NCBI RefSeq assembly: GCF_018139145.2
Contig: NC_059477.1
Coordinates: 28,251,502 to 28,315,501, forward strand
From: Gymnogyps californianus
Lineage: Eukaryota; Chordata; Aves; Accipitriformes; Cathartidae
Length of the DNA stretch: 64,000 nt
Direction of reading: 5' to 3'
How positions within the stretch are numbered: position 1 is the stretch's first letter; each line of letters opens with the position of its first letter. Both the position numbers and the translations under genes were made by a program. This document shows positions 50,286-61,900 of the stretch, piece after piece. The notes beneath the pieces were generated by a model, which did not search any database, had not been told where the DNA came from, and saw only the letters and a program-made list of their open reading frames with translations.

Positions 50286-53200
50286 GTACTGCTCCCCATC
50301 TACCTGGGGTACCTCAGCTGGCAATTTGTCTTTTTCATAGCTAGCAGAGGAAATTAGACGCTTCCAGTGAGTCAGTCAGATTTTAGGTGGGGCCAGAGCC
50401 ATGGAGAGAGGTCAGGGATCTGCTAACAGTTTAGACACCTAACTCCAAAAGGCAATTCCTCAAAATCTGATGTGTAACCTCTGAGCTTGGAGTATGTCCT
50501 CCAAGGGAGCTTGTTCAGGCATAAAGCCCTGCCAGGTGGTACACAAACACACTGCATGCACAACTAGGCTAGCCAGCTACTTCTGATGGATAAGGTCATG
50601 TACTCAGTGTGCAGAGCAGAAGGTATAACCAAGGCAATCCAAAGTCAGAAAACTGAAAGAGCTGGGGGATGCATTGGTCCGGAAATCAAAGAGAGAGTAT
50701 CACCAGTGTTCGGGCTGAAATGAGAAAAACAGGAAAATGAGCCACAAACATAGCTGGTTTTACAAACACAAATATATCAGGGACAAAACCCGGCCAGGGA
50801 GACTGAGGAAAACAAGTGCTTCAGGACACAGGAACTCTTCAGAAAGAGATACACAGTGTGATGATATAAAATTCCCTTATTTGCTGTGGTTACTGTGAAA
50901 TAGACCGCTGTTCCCACCCATTGAAAAGGGTTGTCTTGGCTTCTTCAATTACACCCTAATTGCTTTCCCTTTTTATTAAGGAACAACTCTCAAAGCAGGT
51001 TAATATTAGTGTGCTTGTTAGCTAATTGACTATAGTCAAATATTTTTGACTTGGGGGTAGGATTGAGTTTTTAAAAAATCCAGCTGAAATTGAACTTTTT
51101 CCCTTTTAGGCTTTTCTGTCATTCTTGGAAAAATTTTACATCCTGACTGTCAAATGTCTCCTGACATTGTGATAGCATTTTCATGCTTTTTTTTCCATCT
51201 CTTCTCAAACTCTTTATTTAAGAGGAGCCAGATGAGGTTACTGGCAGGCACGGCCAAGTTATAAAGGCATCTGTATTCACGTGTGTGCATGTGTGTGTGA
51301 AGGGAGGCAGGAGGTAAAGCTGAAGCTATGTATCTTACAATGTAATTCTTTAATAAATATTGTATTTCTTTAGGAAAGGGAGCAAGAGGATCTGTTTATA
51401 ACATCTACTGCTGATGTTAGTGAGTAGAGGAGGCATGTCAATCCTTATGGTAGGCAGGAGCAGGATTAGGCTGAGATGGCAGTGCAAGAGGTACTTAAGG
51501 AAGGACCTTAAGTTCCTGTGAGCCATACGGGAAAGGAAAAGGGTGGCAGGCGAGTAGGTTGCAGCTGTGAAAGCACCTTGGTGAAGTGACAGGTTTAGTG
51601 GTAGTGAGGGTGACAGGGCCACGTGCAGGGGGAGCTGCTCCCAGCACCCACAGCCTCAGAAACAGCTGGTGTCCTGCGCCGGCATGTTGCTAGTTATGCA
51701 ATGCAGGTGTCTGCTGGAAGGTGGGGTGGGTGCCCAAACCTGAGCTAGCAGGAGCAGTGCTGCCCTGCTGGCTTCAGCAGAATCACCCTGGCCTCTGGCA
51801 GTGGAAAATTCTTTCCTGAATCCCTTGTACTGAAATCCAAGCTCTAATTTGGAGCCTGACCTGTCGTACTCCATTTTACTGTAACATTAAATAGCCTACT
51901 AAAAGAGCATAATCAATGGTAATTACTGAATTGCTTTACACACTCTGGCATAGGGGTACATTGCTGATCCAACATTATGTGCCCAGGTAATGCCAAAGAG
52001 TTAGCCCATTAACTTCTCTTATTGCATATTGTCAAGGTGGTGGTGTTTTTTTTTCTCCCTGTAATATGACTTCACTCATCATAGTAGAGCAGCATTGTCA
52101 GAGACCTGAAATAGACCTTTCAAAGAAAAAGTCTGTTGTGTTATTCAGGACCAGATTAAGTCCAAGGTGCAGTATAAAAAACAGCATAGGAGAAGAGCTA
52201 TAATTACAGTACAATGGGATGCAGCAGCTAGTATTGAGGGGAAAAGAGAGGGTGACAGGTTCAGGGTATTATTGGCCTCAGATTGTAAGGAGGTTTCAAG
52301 AAAGGGTTTAAATCTTCTGCATCCTCATGATACTAAATTTAATCCCATTTTAGTCATTAGTCTGTGTTGCACCCGTCTCAGGGATGTTCAGAGCAGGTGA
52401 GAGGAGGCACGAGAGGCAGCAGCAGCTGGAGATGCCATGTTCTGACTGTCTCAAACTCCTGCTGCAGTTCCCAACACCTCCCATGGAACAGAGGCACATT
52501 TCAGAAGTGACTGAAATATTTTGTATGGTTACTAAGACAACATGCTAGTCAAATTTAGTTAGTGTCCAGGTCTTGCTGTTAATACATTAAACCATTTAAT
52601 GACCTGAAAAATGAAGAAAAAGAAAATAAAAATGTCTGTATTTTCCCATCTCTCAGACTGTTCCTCTGTTCATGTCCAAACCTGGAAAATGGTATTATTT
52701 GTCTGATATGGAGGGAGAATCTAGGCTGAATATGTGATAGGTGTCTTGTTTAGGAATTACGACTAATGCTTGTCCTTGTCTGTAGAGGGAGTAAAGGTGA
52801 ACCAGCCTTGAGTAGGATTGTTGATCCTTCCCTTCAACTAAAAATATCATGGTCATCTCATGATCTGAAGTACCATGTAATGCCCTTTGACCAGTTGCTT
52901 CCACTGAGCAGTTCTTGGAAAACAGAGCCAGGTCCAGTTTCAAACTGCTGACTATGGGGGGGGCAAGAGTTAACTCCTATGGATACTGAGAGTTGATACT
53001 GAGTTTAGGAATGGTGTTCCTATAAGTTGGGGAGGAGAACATTAAGGAGAGCCTCCAGGTAAACCAGTTTCTGGAACAGATGGCAAATGTAGAGAAGTTG
53101 TCAGGGTCTCTGAAACAAACAGCAGTCTTGGGCTATGAACCTTCCTCTGTATAATATTTTAAACCCAAACAATTAATATGAAGATGATGGGGATGAAATC

Positions 53201-56200
53201 AAAGGGCTCCCCTCTACCTCAGAATGGGAAACTGGGATTGGTGTCAGGGTCTGCTAGAGAGATTTCTGATGAAAGAGACTCACTACAGTAATAAATCCTG
53301 TGCAAGGTTATCTACCATCCAGAGCCTGAGTCTGCCCCATCCAGCTCTGAGATTTCAGTGTGGTTGCTGCCCCTCCTCAAAGGAAGAAGGTCTGTCACAC
53401 TAGCCTGGCACATAAGGATACACAGTGCCATGGTGGAAGGGGCAGAATATAGTGAGTCAAGCAAATTGTCCCCTGTGAGAATAGCCATGGAGTCAGGAAT
53501 CTGTCCTTCAGAAGCATTTGGAAAGTTGGTTTGCTGTTAACGCAGTTTTGGGGAGTGTGTGTGGAAATAAGTCAAAAGTTGCTATGATTTCGATGTGCTT
53601 GTCTGTGCCACCAGGGATCCTGGTGTGGGAACTACTGAGACAAACAGGACTGCAGAACAGGTTTTGCTGAATTTGAAAGCACTGTTTTCATTCCAGTTTT
53701 TTCATATCTCTGTGTGCTACTTGTAGTTCACTAGTATAGTAAGTTTAGTTAAGGCAAGAGAACAATGCTAGGCAATTTGGGTGATCTGTTTGAAAACCTA
53801 GTGCATCAACACAGGGAGATCATGGTCTGACAGATTCCTGCACATCAGCCAAGCTGTGATCAACATCCAAAGGCAGAAGGAGGCTCACATCTTAGAAAAT
53901 AATATACATCTGTTAAAGTGCTGTTACATGGTACCCCTCACCAATCTATCCACTGATTGCCACATCCTTACCCCCATCCCAGGCTCGCATTCCTCCCCCT
54001 GGTAATCCCAGATCTCCTGTGGACTTTTGTTGTGCCAGTGCAGCACACTTAGCCAGATGAAAACAATTAACTGTTTTCACCTTTTTTTGCTACTACGAGG
54101 TAAACCAGCTTTCTGCTAGCTAGTTAAATTGCTGTAGGCTGCCATGGCAATGCTGCTCGAGGCTGTGGCTGCACGGATATTTCTTTTGGCAACTGAGCTA
54201 GCTGGGGTCCCTCTGCTTGAGCTCACCAGGCAGCTGGTGCACTGCTGTCCTCTGATGAAGAGGTGAAATGGACTGGGAGGAAATCACCTTTTCCCACACG
54301 CTGGACAGCAGATATTAACACTTACACAGTCATTTAGTGTAGTTTAGATGATATGCAGTAACTTGTTACCTGCAAAACCACCATTTTTTTCCTAGACCTC
54401 TCAATGATAAATGTGAAATGAATTGTGGTGGAAAACTAAATAAAGGCTTCCTATGATTTGGTCAAATCATCAGTCCTGGCACCAAAAAAAAAAAGTACCC
54501 CATGTTTGAATAGCAATTGCTTTTCAAAAATCTGTGATCTGCTCAGTGCCTTGAAAGTGGAAAATACAGAGAAATCAAGCACAAGTAAATCCTTTCAAAT
54601 GGATCACATATCATAAAGAATTTTACCACTTCAGCTGATAAATGTGAGTAGCTATAAACCATTGATTTTATCTGTGCTCCCGACTAGAGTGATCCTAACT
54701 TCAATGTTATACATTGCAGTCAGGCTTGCAGAATCTTCAATGGGTAACAGACAGTCTGATTTGGAGAAGAAAGGGGGCAGATCTCCAGTGACCATGTGCT
54801 CCTGGTTCTCCTAGAGGCTCTTGTGGGAGTGCCCCTGTATGTGTATGTGCACACTCACACACACTTGTGCAAGGGATGTGATTTTTCTTTTCTTTTTTTT
54901 GGTTGACTGCATTGCCAGAGAGAAGGAGAAATACTCTGTAGAAAAATGTGTTTCTGTAATGGAGGATTAATTAATGTTAGCAAGAAGGTTATATTATTTA
55001 GATCAAGAAAATTTGTGTTGTCTTAAGGGAATTGAAAAGAAATATGCATCTTTTTAAAAACCAGAAAAATCCACCCCTAAGTCCTAATCATCCTCCAACA
55101 GAAGATGGAAGATTTTGCTTTACTAATTCTAAAAGATCCTGTTCAGTTTCAAAAACTAGTGTCCAGGAAATTCAACCTTGGGAAGGTGAGACTGAAAAAC
55201 TGTTACCAAAGTTTATTTTCTCCAGTGAAGAACGCCTTGTGTATACAGGTTTACTTCAGAAGATGAACTAATGACTTGAATCCTAGAGACACAGATGATA
55301 ATCTGGTATAAATGGGGCCCCCTTTATAACCACCATTAATAAGAATATGGCATTACAGGAATTACGTTAGTTTGTCCCAGACGGATTTAGGAACTGTATT
55401 GTGCTCTCACTGAGAAGGGGTAAGATTCCTGCACAAAAAGAGAAAAAAAGAGATCTGCCAGGGACTGAGCAGCCATATGTCAGTGCCCGCTGTATTTTAC
55501 CCTCACACCACCCAAAGCTGCCTGGGAAGGTCTGTCCCAGCTCAGAAGGGAGGAGCACAGAAGAGATCTGCGTCACCAACGGTCTGTGCTATGGAGGAAG
55601 CAGTGTGGCCACAGGCACAGGGTAGACCTTCAAAGTCTTCATTACACCTTTCATCAACATAATTGCAACTAGTAGTGGCTGCTCTCTTGATTAAATCAGA
55701 GCAGCCTTCAGGGTCCTCTGACTCTGAGATCAGTCCTGCACAGCATCATGGCACAGAGCTGCATATCACCCACAGGCACCTGCTCTTTGTGGTGCCAGCA
55801 TAAGCTGCACCTTTGTATTTCACAATGCTCTCATGAAACAAGAAAAAAAAAAGAAAAAAGAAATAAACCCCAAACAACAAAAACACCCATCAAAGCAGAT
55901 GTAAGGTAAAAATCAAAACCTAACAAATTGGTTAAGTGGTGTTATGTGAAACAAGTTAAGCCTTCTGAATTTTTCTGAAAGAACAGGTCTTTTAACAGAA
56001 ACTCTAGAATAGAAAAAGAGAGGCTAAAAAAAAAAAATAAATCCCAGAACATTTATGTGATGTAGAAACTAATAGCCTGACTAAATGAATGCTTAGTCAC
56101 CAGGACTTCAAGGTCAAGAGCATTTTACGGATCTGAACTTTTGTCTTGAGCGGAGAGTTGGCCTGGTTAAGTTATAAATATGCAGATAGATTGACTGGGT

Positions 56201-56644
56201 TACTCCCTCTGGAAGTAATAAGAAGTGTATATAGTTCTCAGTTTTACTCATTTGGTGAGTTATTAGCAACCTCTAAACTGTAGAATGTTCCTAAGCACCC
56301 AGTGAAGACAGTAAACAGAAAATTTAAATAAACGATTTGTCTTGGTGTTTAATCTGGGGGAAATCAGGAAAAAAAAAAGTCTAAAACTGAAATGTCAGTG
56401 GAAGAGAAAGTTATGTATACCATAGCTCACCGAAGAAGTCAAGGTACATGTCGTAAAGGATGCCTTAGGCTGATAAAATATGCTTGGATTTTCAGGATGT
56501 TCTGGGAAGGTAAAACAAAGTTACTGGGGTAAAAAAAAAAATCGGTGCAAAAAATCGTATTTGGGAAAAGCATAAAGTCATTGTGAGATAAGATAGAAAA
56601 TCTTATAAATTAATATCTGGTTATTAAAAGTCATCACTTTGCAA
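50286..56644. other. Unique non-coding sequence, no gene seen
   Basis: It contains a TG-rich patch at 51283-51299, a GT/CA patch at 54838-54868, and A runs around 55839-55863 and 56026-56042. No exon, RNA gene or transposon was recognised. The minus-strand frame at 51350-51622 is Leu/Pro/Ser-rich because the plus strand is purine-rich. Confidence 0.6.
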
Positions 56645-57400
56645 TGACCACTGTTAAAAGTGGTCACAACACAATGCAGAAGAGTGAAAGATACCATGGA
56701 ACTGGAGCTGATCAAGATATTCATGAATGACCTGGGAAAAGCAGGGAGTAGTGGAGTGACAGAGTTTGCGTTAACACAAACTTATTTAGATTTGACAATC
56801 CTGAAGTTGATGGTGCAGATAAATAGTTGCGGGTGGATGAAACGGAGAGGCTGAGTAATAAAACGGTAAATGAAATTCAGTGTTGCTAGGTGCAAAGTAA
56901 TGCACAACAGGAAAAATAACTCCAGCTATCTACGCAGTATAGGCTCTAAATTAGTCATTGTAGATTTCCCTGAAAACACTACCCCTATGCTTGTCAGGGG
57001 TCAAAAATATCAGTCAAATCAAAGTACAGAAATGTCAGTCAAATCAGAGAAACAAACGCATCTGTCAGAAATTATGACGAAAGTAATAAGACAAGGGCAG
57101 AAAACACCATTAATGCCATCTCTAGATCTGGGCTGTGCCCATGTCTCCAATACAACGTGAGCACAGGGATGACATGGTTTGGATATGTGGACAGGAACAG
57201 GATCAGTCTGTTCAAGTGTTGTGCTGGAATCACGGAGTTCTGTGGGACAGCTGAAATATGACCTCAGGAAGGACAGGAAAGAGGCATCAGCAAGGGCTGT
57301 TCTCTCCCAAGACCTATTTGAGATAGTAGAGGATTGTGAATGCCATGAGATACTGCTGGCCCTAACCACTTGCTGCTGACCCCTAATAGAGGCAGAAGGC
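56645..57400 (+). pseudogene. CR1/L3-like LINE fossil: end of the reverse-transcriptase region
   Basis: CR1-clade LINEs encode a reverse transcriptase; this is the decayed region from the late palm onward. A frame at 56660-56854 keeps FMNDLGKA..GVTEFA, resembling the family's FINDL..G...FADDT part. The catalytic Asp pair is lost. A second frame (56870-57160) keeps KFSVARCKVMHNRKNNSSY, matching the conserved FN..KC.VMHIG..N..Y motif that follows the catalytic centre. Next come CCTGAAAACACTACC and a CCCATGTCTCCAATACA..GAGCA stretch that match later blocks of the element. Two frames with an intervening stop and a local 25-bp duplication show it is dead. It is legible to about 57160; the extension to 57400 is uncertain. 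There is no sign of recent insertion. Confidence 0.6.
57011..57046. repeat. Local tandem duplication inside the LINE fossil
   Basis: The 11-mer CAGTCAAATCA occurs at 57011-57021 and again at 57036-57046 with similar flanks (AAATAT/AAATGT before, AAG/GAG after). This gives a period of 25 bp. Confidence 0.8.
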
Positions 57401-58352
57401 TGTGGCACAGTCACCTTTGGTCCAGTACGGTGGGGAGGTTTGTTTCTTCCTGTATTTCTAGCTGCTTTACTTGCATAGCAGATTTCTGTTATTTAGCTTT
57501 GGTAAATTCTTGACTTTGTAATATTCAGATTATCCAGCCAGCCGCATTATAGACTATTAGGCCAAAGATACTTCTCACTTGCTGTAGTTCTGCTATAATA
57601 AATATTCATAGCTTCATTACAGGCTATGGTTTCCTGACCTACGTACTAAGGAATTATTTGGGGGTTTTGCTTTAATGATGCACAAAAACTGTAATAGTCC
57701 TTTCAGAGCCTTATGCAACAATATGTTTTGCTTCTTCTAAAAGCTAAATAACTCTTGTTTTGAATGATTTAGTAGCAAACTCACTTAGTCGCTGTGCTGT
57801 GGTTCAATGGTCTGCAAAATTTTCTTTTTAGAAATATAAACCCATTATGTAAATACTAAAGAGCGTCTTCAGGAAAACTAACTTCAATTTGTTCTTGTCC
57901 TTTTTTTTTGTTTGTTTCAAACTTTGTAAGCTTGAAATCACTCACACGACCTTTTTTTCTTCAAAGTATGCAAAATAAAATTGCTTTCTGACTAAAAGCA
58001 TCAATATAAGTTTTAGCCTAGAAGCAATGTTCCAACTGAGTTTTATGCCTCCTGAAAATTGAGGATAGATGAAGAGGGATTTGCAGAGCACATCCTTGAG
58101 AAAGGGTGTTTATTTGGTTAGGAACTCTCATTTCAAAACCTGGTCAACCTCTATTATTTGGTCCCTCCATCTTCTTGCTCCTGAGTTTCCTACTTCTGAA
58201 TGGCTCCTTTGCAGAGTGGACTGGTAGAACTGCCCCAAAACGCTACCATCTGCAGAAGAAAGAGGTCTAAACTTAGTATTTGTTCAAAGCTGTGGGAATG
58301 GATTTTTCTGTATGTCCAGCTTCTTCCAAACAGGGATCCTGATTCTCTCTAG
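57401..58352. other. Unique non-coding sequence, no gene seen
   Basis: AT-rich sequence between the LINE fossil and solo LTR B. No exon or RNA gene was recognised. Confidence 0.6.
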
Positions 58353-58357
58353 GCGGT
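58353..58357. repeat. Left target-site duplication of solo LTR B
   Basis: The pentamer gcggt precedes the LTR and pairs with gcagt at 58934-58938. The one difference is G to A at a CpG. Confidence 0.65.
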
Positions 58358-58933
58358 TGTCCTGGTTTCAGCTAGGACAGAGTTAATTTTCTTCCTAGTA
58401 GCTGGTATAGTGCTGTGTTTTGGATTTAGTAGGAAAATAATGTTGATAACACACTGATGTTTTTAGTTGTTGCTCAGTAGTGTTTATACTAAGTCAAGGA
58501 TTTTTCTGCTTCTCATGCCCAGCCAGCAAGAAGGCTGGAGGGGGCACAAGAAGCTGGGAGGGGACACCGCCAGGACAGCTGACCCAAACTGGCTAAAGAA
58601 CTATTCCATACCATATGACATCATGCCCAGTATATAAACTGGGGGAGCTGGCTGGGAGGGGTGGATCGCGGCTTGGGAACTAACTGGGCATCGGTCAACG
58701 AGTGGTGAGCAATTACATTGTGCACCATTTGCTTTGTATAGTTTAATTCTTTTAGTATTACTATTGTCATATTATAATTATCATTGTTTTTCATTCCTTT
58801 CTGTCCTATTAAACTATCTTTATCTCAACTCATGAGGTTTTTTTTCCTGATTCTCTCCCCCATCCCAGGGGTGGGGGGGAGCGAGTGAGCGGCTGCGTGG
58901 TGCTTAGCTGCCAGCTGGGGTTAAACCACGACA
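58358..58933 (+). mobile_element. Solo LTR B of an avian ERVL-like endogenous retrovirus
   Basis: A 576-bp LTR beginning TG and ending CA, in the same orientation as the LTR at 4056-4651 and clearly homologous to it in U3 and U5. It has a CRE-like octamer TGACATCA (58616-58623), a TATAAA box (58633-58638) and a polyadenylation signal ATTAAA (58808-58813). Between the TATA box and the polyadenylation signal it aligns poorly with LTR A, so it belongs to another subfamily. Pentamers gcggt (58353-58357) and gcagt (58934-58938) flank it as a 5-bp target-site duplication differing at one former CpG. No gag, pol or env sequence is adjacent, so this is a solo LTR. Confidence 0.85.
58633..58638 (+). 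promoter_or_regulatory. TATA box of solo LTR B, preceded by a CRE-like octamer
   Basis: TATAAA lies 10 bp after the octamer TGACATCA, the same layout as in solo LTR A. Current activity is unknown. Confidence 0.6.
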
Positions 58934-58938
58934 GCAGT
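58934..58938. repeat. Right target-site duplication of solo LTR B
   Basis: The pentamer gcagt follows the terminal CA of the LTR and matches gcggt at 58353-58357 except for one CpG transition. Confidence 0.65.
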
Positions 58939-61900
58939 TTATCTACTTGTGGAATACAGTTCTTGGTACACAATTTTTAATGCCAGAAAAAAATCACCTC
59001 GTCAAGGATTCTCATGGTTTAAAGGCTATAAAAGCTTACATTGAATGAATTCTGAGACTTAACAATTCTGACACTGGGAGGACTCTGCTTGGAGGAAGGT
59101 TTTGATCTTGCAGACATGAACAGAGTAGGTATCTTCTAGCATGTACTAAGTCCAGGATTCATATTTCCAGAAAACAGAGCCCTAAATGCCAACAAAACTT
59201 TTTGTAAACAGTTGGGGTGAGACTGAGAAACTAACAGAACCTATTTGTCACACAGTGGTGTTTATTGAGCCATTAAGTCTATGTTATGAAAAGGCAGGTC
59301 ATTAGCAGTGCAGGTGCCGTGCAGATAAAAGGAAAATGTGTGAGAGGTGGCAATGGCTGGGGAGGAAAGTCACATTTTGGTTTATTTTTCCTGTTCTAAA
59401 CAGCACAAAAATAAAGTGTTTAATTAATTGTTTGCTCTGCATTTAACAACTTTCCATTAGTTCATTTGCTTAAGTGCAGCAGCAATCAAGAGCACATTAG
59501 CTAATGTCGCAGCTCAGCAAGGGAGGCTAGAGGCAGGTGCTGGGGTCAGTGTGTGCTGAATCAAGGGACCATCAGTCTCCTCCTACTTTAATTTGTCTGC
59601 AGGAGCTTTCCAGAGTCACAGCAGCGCAGTTGGAGTCACTAGCCATTTCCAGCTGGAGGTTTGAGGGTTTTTATGAGTAGATCCAGCCAGCAAAGGTCTG
59701 TAGTCAAAGAAGTGGTTACTGACGACTGACACATTGCACTGCCCTTCTGCAAGTCTCTATTAATTTTGCTGTGTGCTTCATCCCCTGCCAAGAAGGATGG
59801 TAAAGAAATGATGGCACTGGGCAGGAGCCATGGAGAGTTGAATTCATTTCCTTCTCCTCCCCAAATTCCCTTGAACAAATCATTCATGGCAAGATTTGAA
59901 AAGGAACATGAAGGTATGGTTTCAAATTTTCAAAAGAAGGCTTAAAAGAAGTAATTGAATTATTCTAGTTTGGCTTCACTTGGACCAAGATTCACAGTCT
60001 CACACAGTTTTCAGATGAATAATATGAGACATCGAAACTCAACTGAGGTCTGCCAGATGTATTGCAAACTAAGTTTACAAGAACTCTATGGGAAGGAACC
60101 TTTAACAGGGGACTGGGAGACCTTATTTGTCAAGGGATTTTTCTCAGAGATTTTCTTTAGATTTATTCTGCTTTCATCAGAATAATGAGGAAGATTTTAA
60201 ATTTCTTGGAAAACACCTATTGCAGATACGTCCACCCCAGAGAGGCCAGCTGGTGAGAAGCTGACATCTGCCCGAGGCTTTACTCCTGTCATCCAAATCA
60301 TGAGCTGTGGTGAAAATTTAAGCTCCTGTTTAAGAGCGATGAGATATGACTGAGTAACGAGGAATTAACATGTTACCACCCATCAGCTGGACAGCAGTAA
60401 CCAGCCACACATATACTTCTAGCTCATTATGAATATGAGGTAAAGTGCCTTGGCTTGAACCACCTCAGTAGGATTGTACATCACATTTGCCGTGTACTGG
60501 AAGAAGGCAACTAGTCAGTGTAGTAACACTAGGATGAAGTTAGCGCTCTGTATTTTCATCCAGCTGTCTCTATCGTGGAACTTCATGCCAAATACCAATT
60601 CATTCTGAGATTTTATAGCTTTCCATTTAGTGACTAATTTGTTCTTGGTTTGGGTTAAAAGTAATCCAAAGCAGTACCCCAAGTCTGTGGCTGGGAACCA
60701 GTGGGAAGAGACCCAGGAAAAGGGTCCTGGATTAAACTGTTGAGACAAAGGAGCTGTGCATTACTTACTGTATTTCAACACATAAAAGAGACCTCATAGG
60801 CAGAAACTTCTTTTTTTTTTTTTTTTCTCTCCCTCGTGGGCAGTTGTTATATTTCTGTAAAAGCATGTTTAATCTTGGCCAATTAAACTTGCTAGCACTC
60901 AGCACTTAACAGGTCTTTTCTTTTTTTTTTAAAAAGAAAAGCATTTGTTGATGATAATAGCCTTCTCAACCAAAGAGGCTCTTTTTGAATTAACACAGAT
61001 GATGGAAGGAATCATTAAGAATGAGTATGAGTTTGATTTCTGATTTTCAGATATTTTAACCTTAATTGAGTTACTTTTATTCCCTGGTGTGTTTTAAATC
61101 AATTTGCTAAAGGTATTGGCTTTTTTCACCTGATCACAGTGGCAAGCACAAGTAACTCTGCAAGAAAAACCAACATAGCTCTCTGGTGATGTGGGAGAAA
61201 AAAAAAGAGTATATAGCATCTTCAAAATACCCCCCCTTTAAAAGCACAGTGAAAGTCCAGGAACACTTACTGAGTGCAAACCATGACAAAATGACCTCTT
61301 GCTCCTACAGGCTCAGCAGAGCCGGTGGGACATGCTGTATTTGCAATCATCTAGTCTGTTCCCTTACCCCACCTCAGGATTCACTGTTCTCGAAACTTCA
61401 ATGGCTCTTGCCAGTTTTTGCAGGAGTGCTGTTGGGTTAAACCTGTTTATTGCAGGTTGCTATATACACAGGGGCTGTAACACTAGTCCTTAGAGGAAGC
61501 CTATGTCAAAGCTTTGGAGTCCCAGGCTGCTGTTGTCATCTCTGAGGAAGCAGAAGGAGCACCCGGAGACACACTAATGGCCAATTCACCACCTCGATGC
61601 CACCCCTTGCACCTCTCGTCCCTACTCTTTGTCCCCTCATCCCCTTTCCCTTTCTGCAGCAGGAATGGTCTGGCCCTACTCATCTCCTGCGTGACAATAT
61701 TCAGCTTTGTCTACATTTCAGAGAAGGGGCCTTGCCCAGGCACCACAGCCTAGCAGAAACATGGGCTTCCCCCATAGCTCCCTGCTCTTAGCAAAGAGCC
61801 GGATGGAAAAGTCTCATTAGTGACGATGACTCCTCTGGGTTGCCTGATTGTCCCACTGCCTGGCCCAGCTCTGTCGCAGCAAAGCAGGCAGGGCACTCTG

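Noticed and set aside
57019..57414. 131-codon minus-strand open frame
   Set aside because: It lies antisense to the LINE fossil and reflects that element's base composition; no domain was recognised.
4056..58933. The two LTRs as the ends of one giant provirus
   Set aside because: They are 54 kb apart, belong to different subfamilies and each has its own target-site duplication, and no retroviral genes lie between them.
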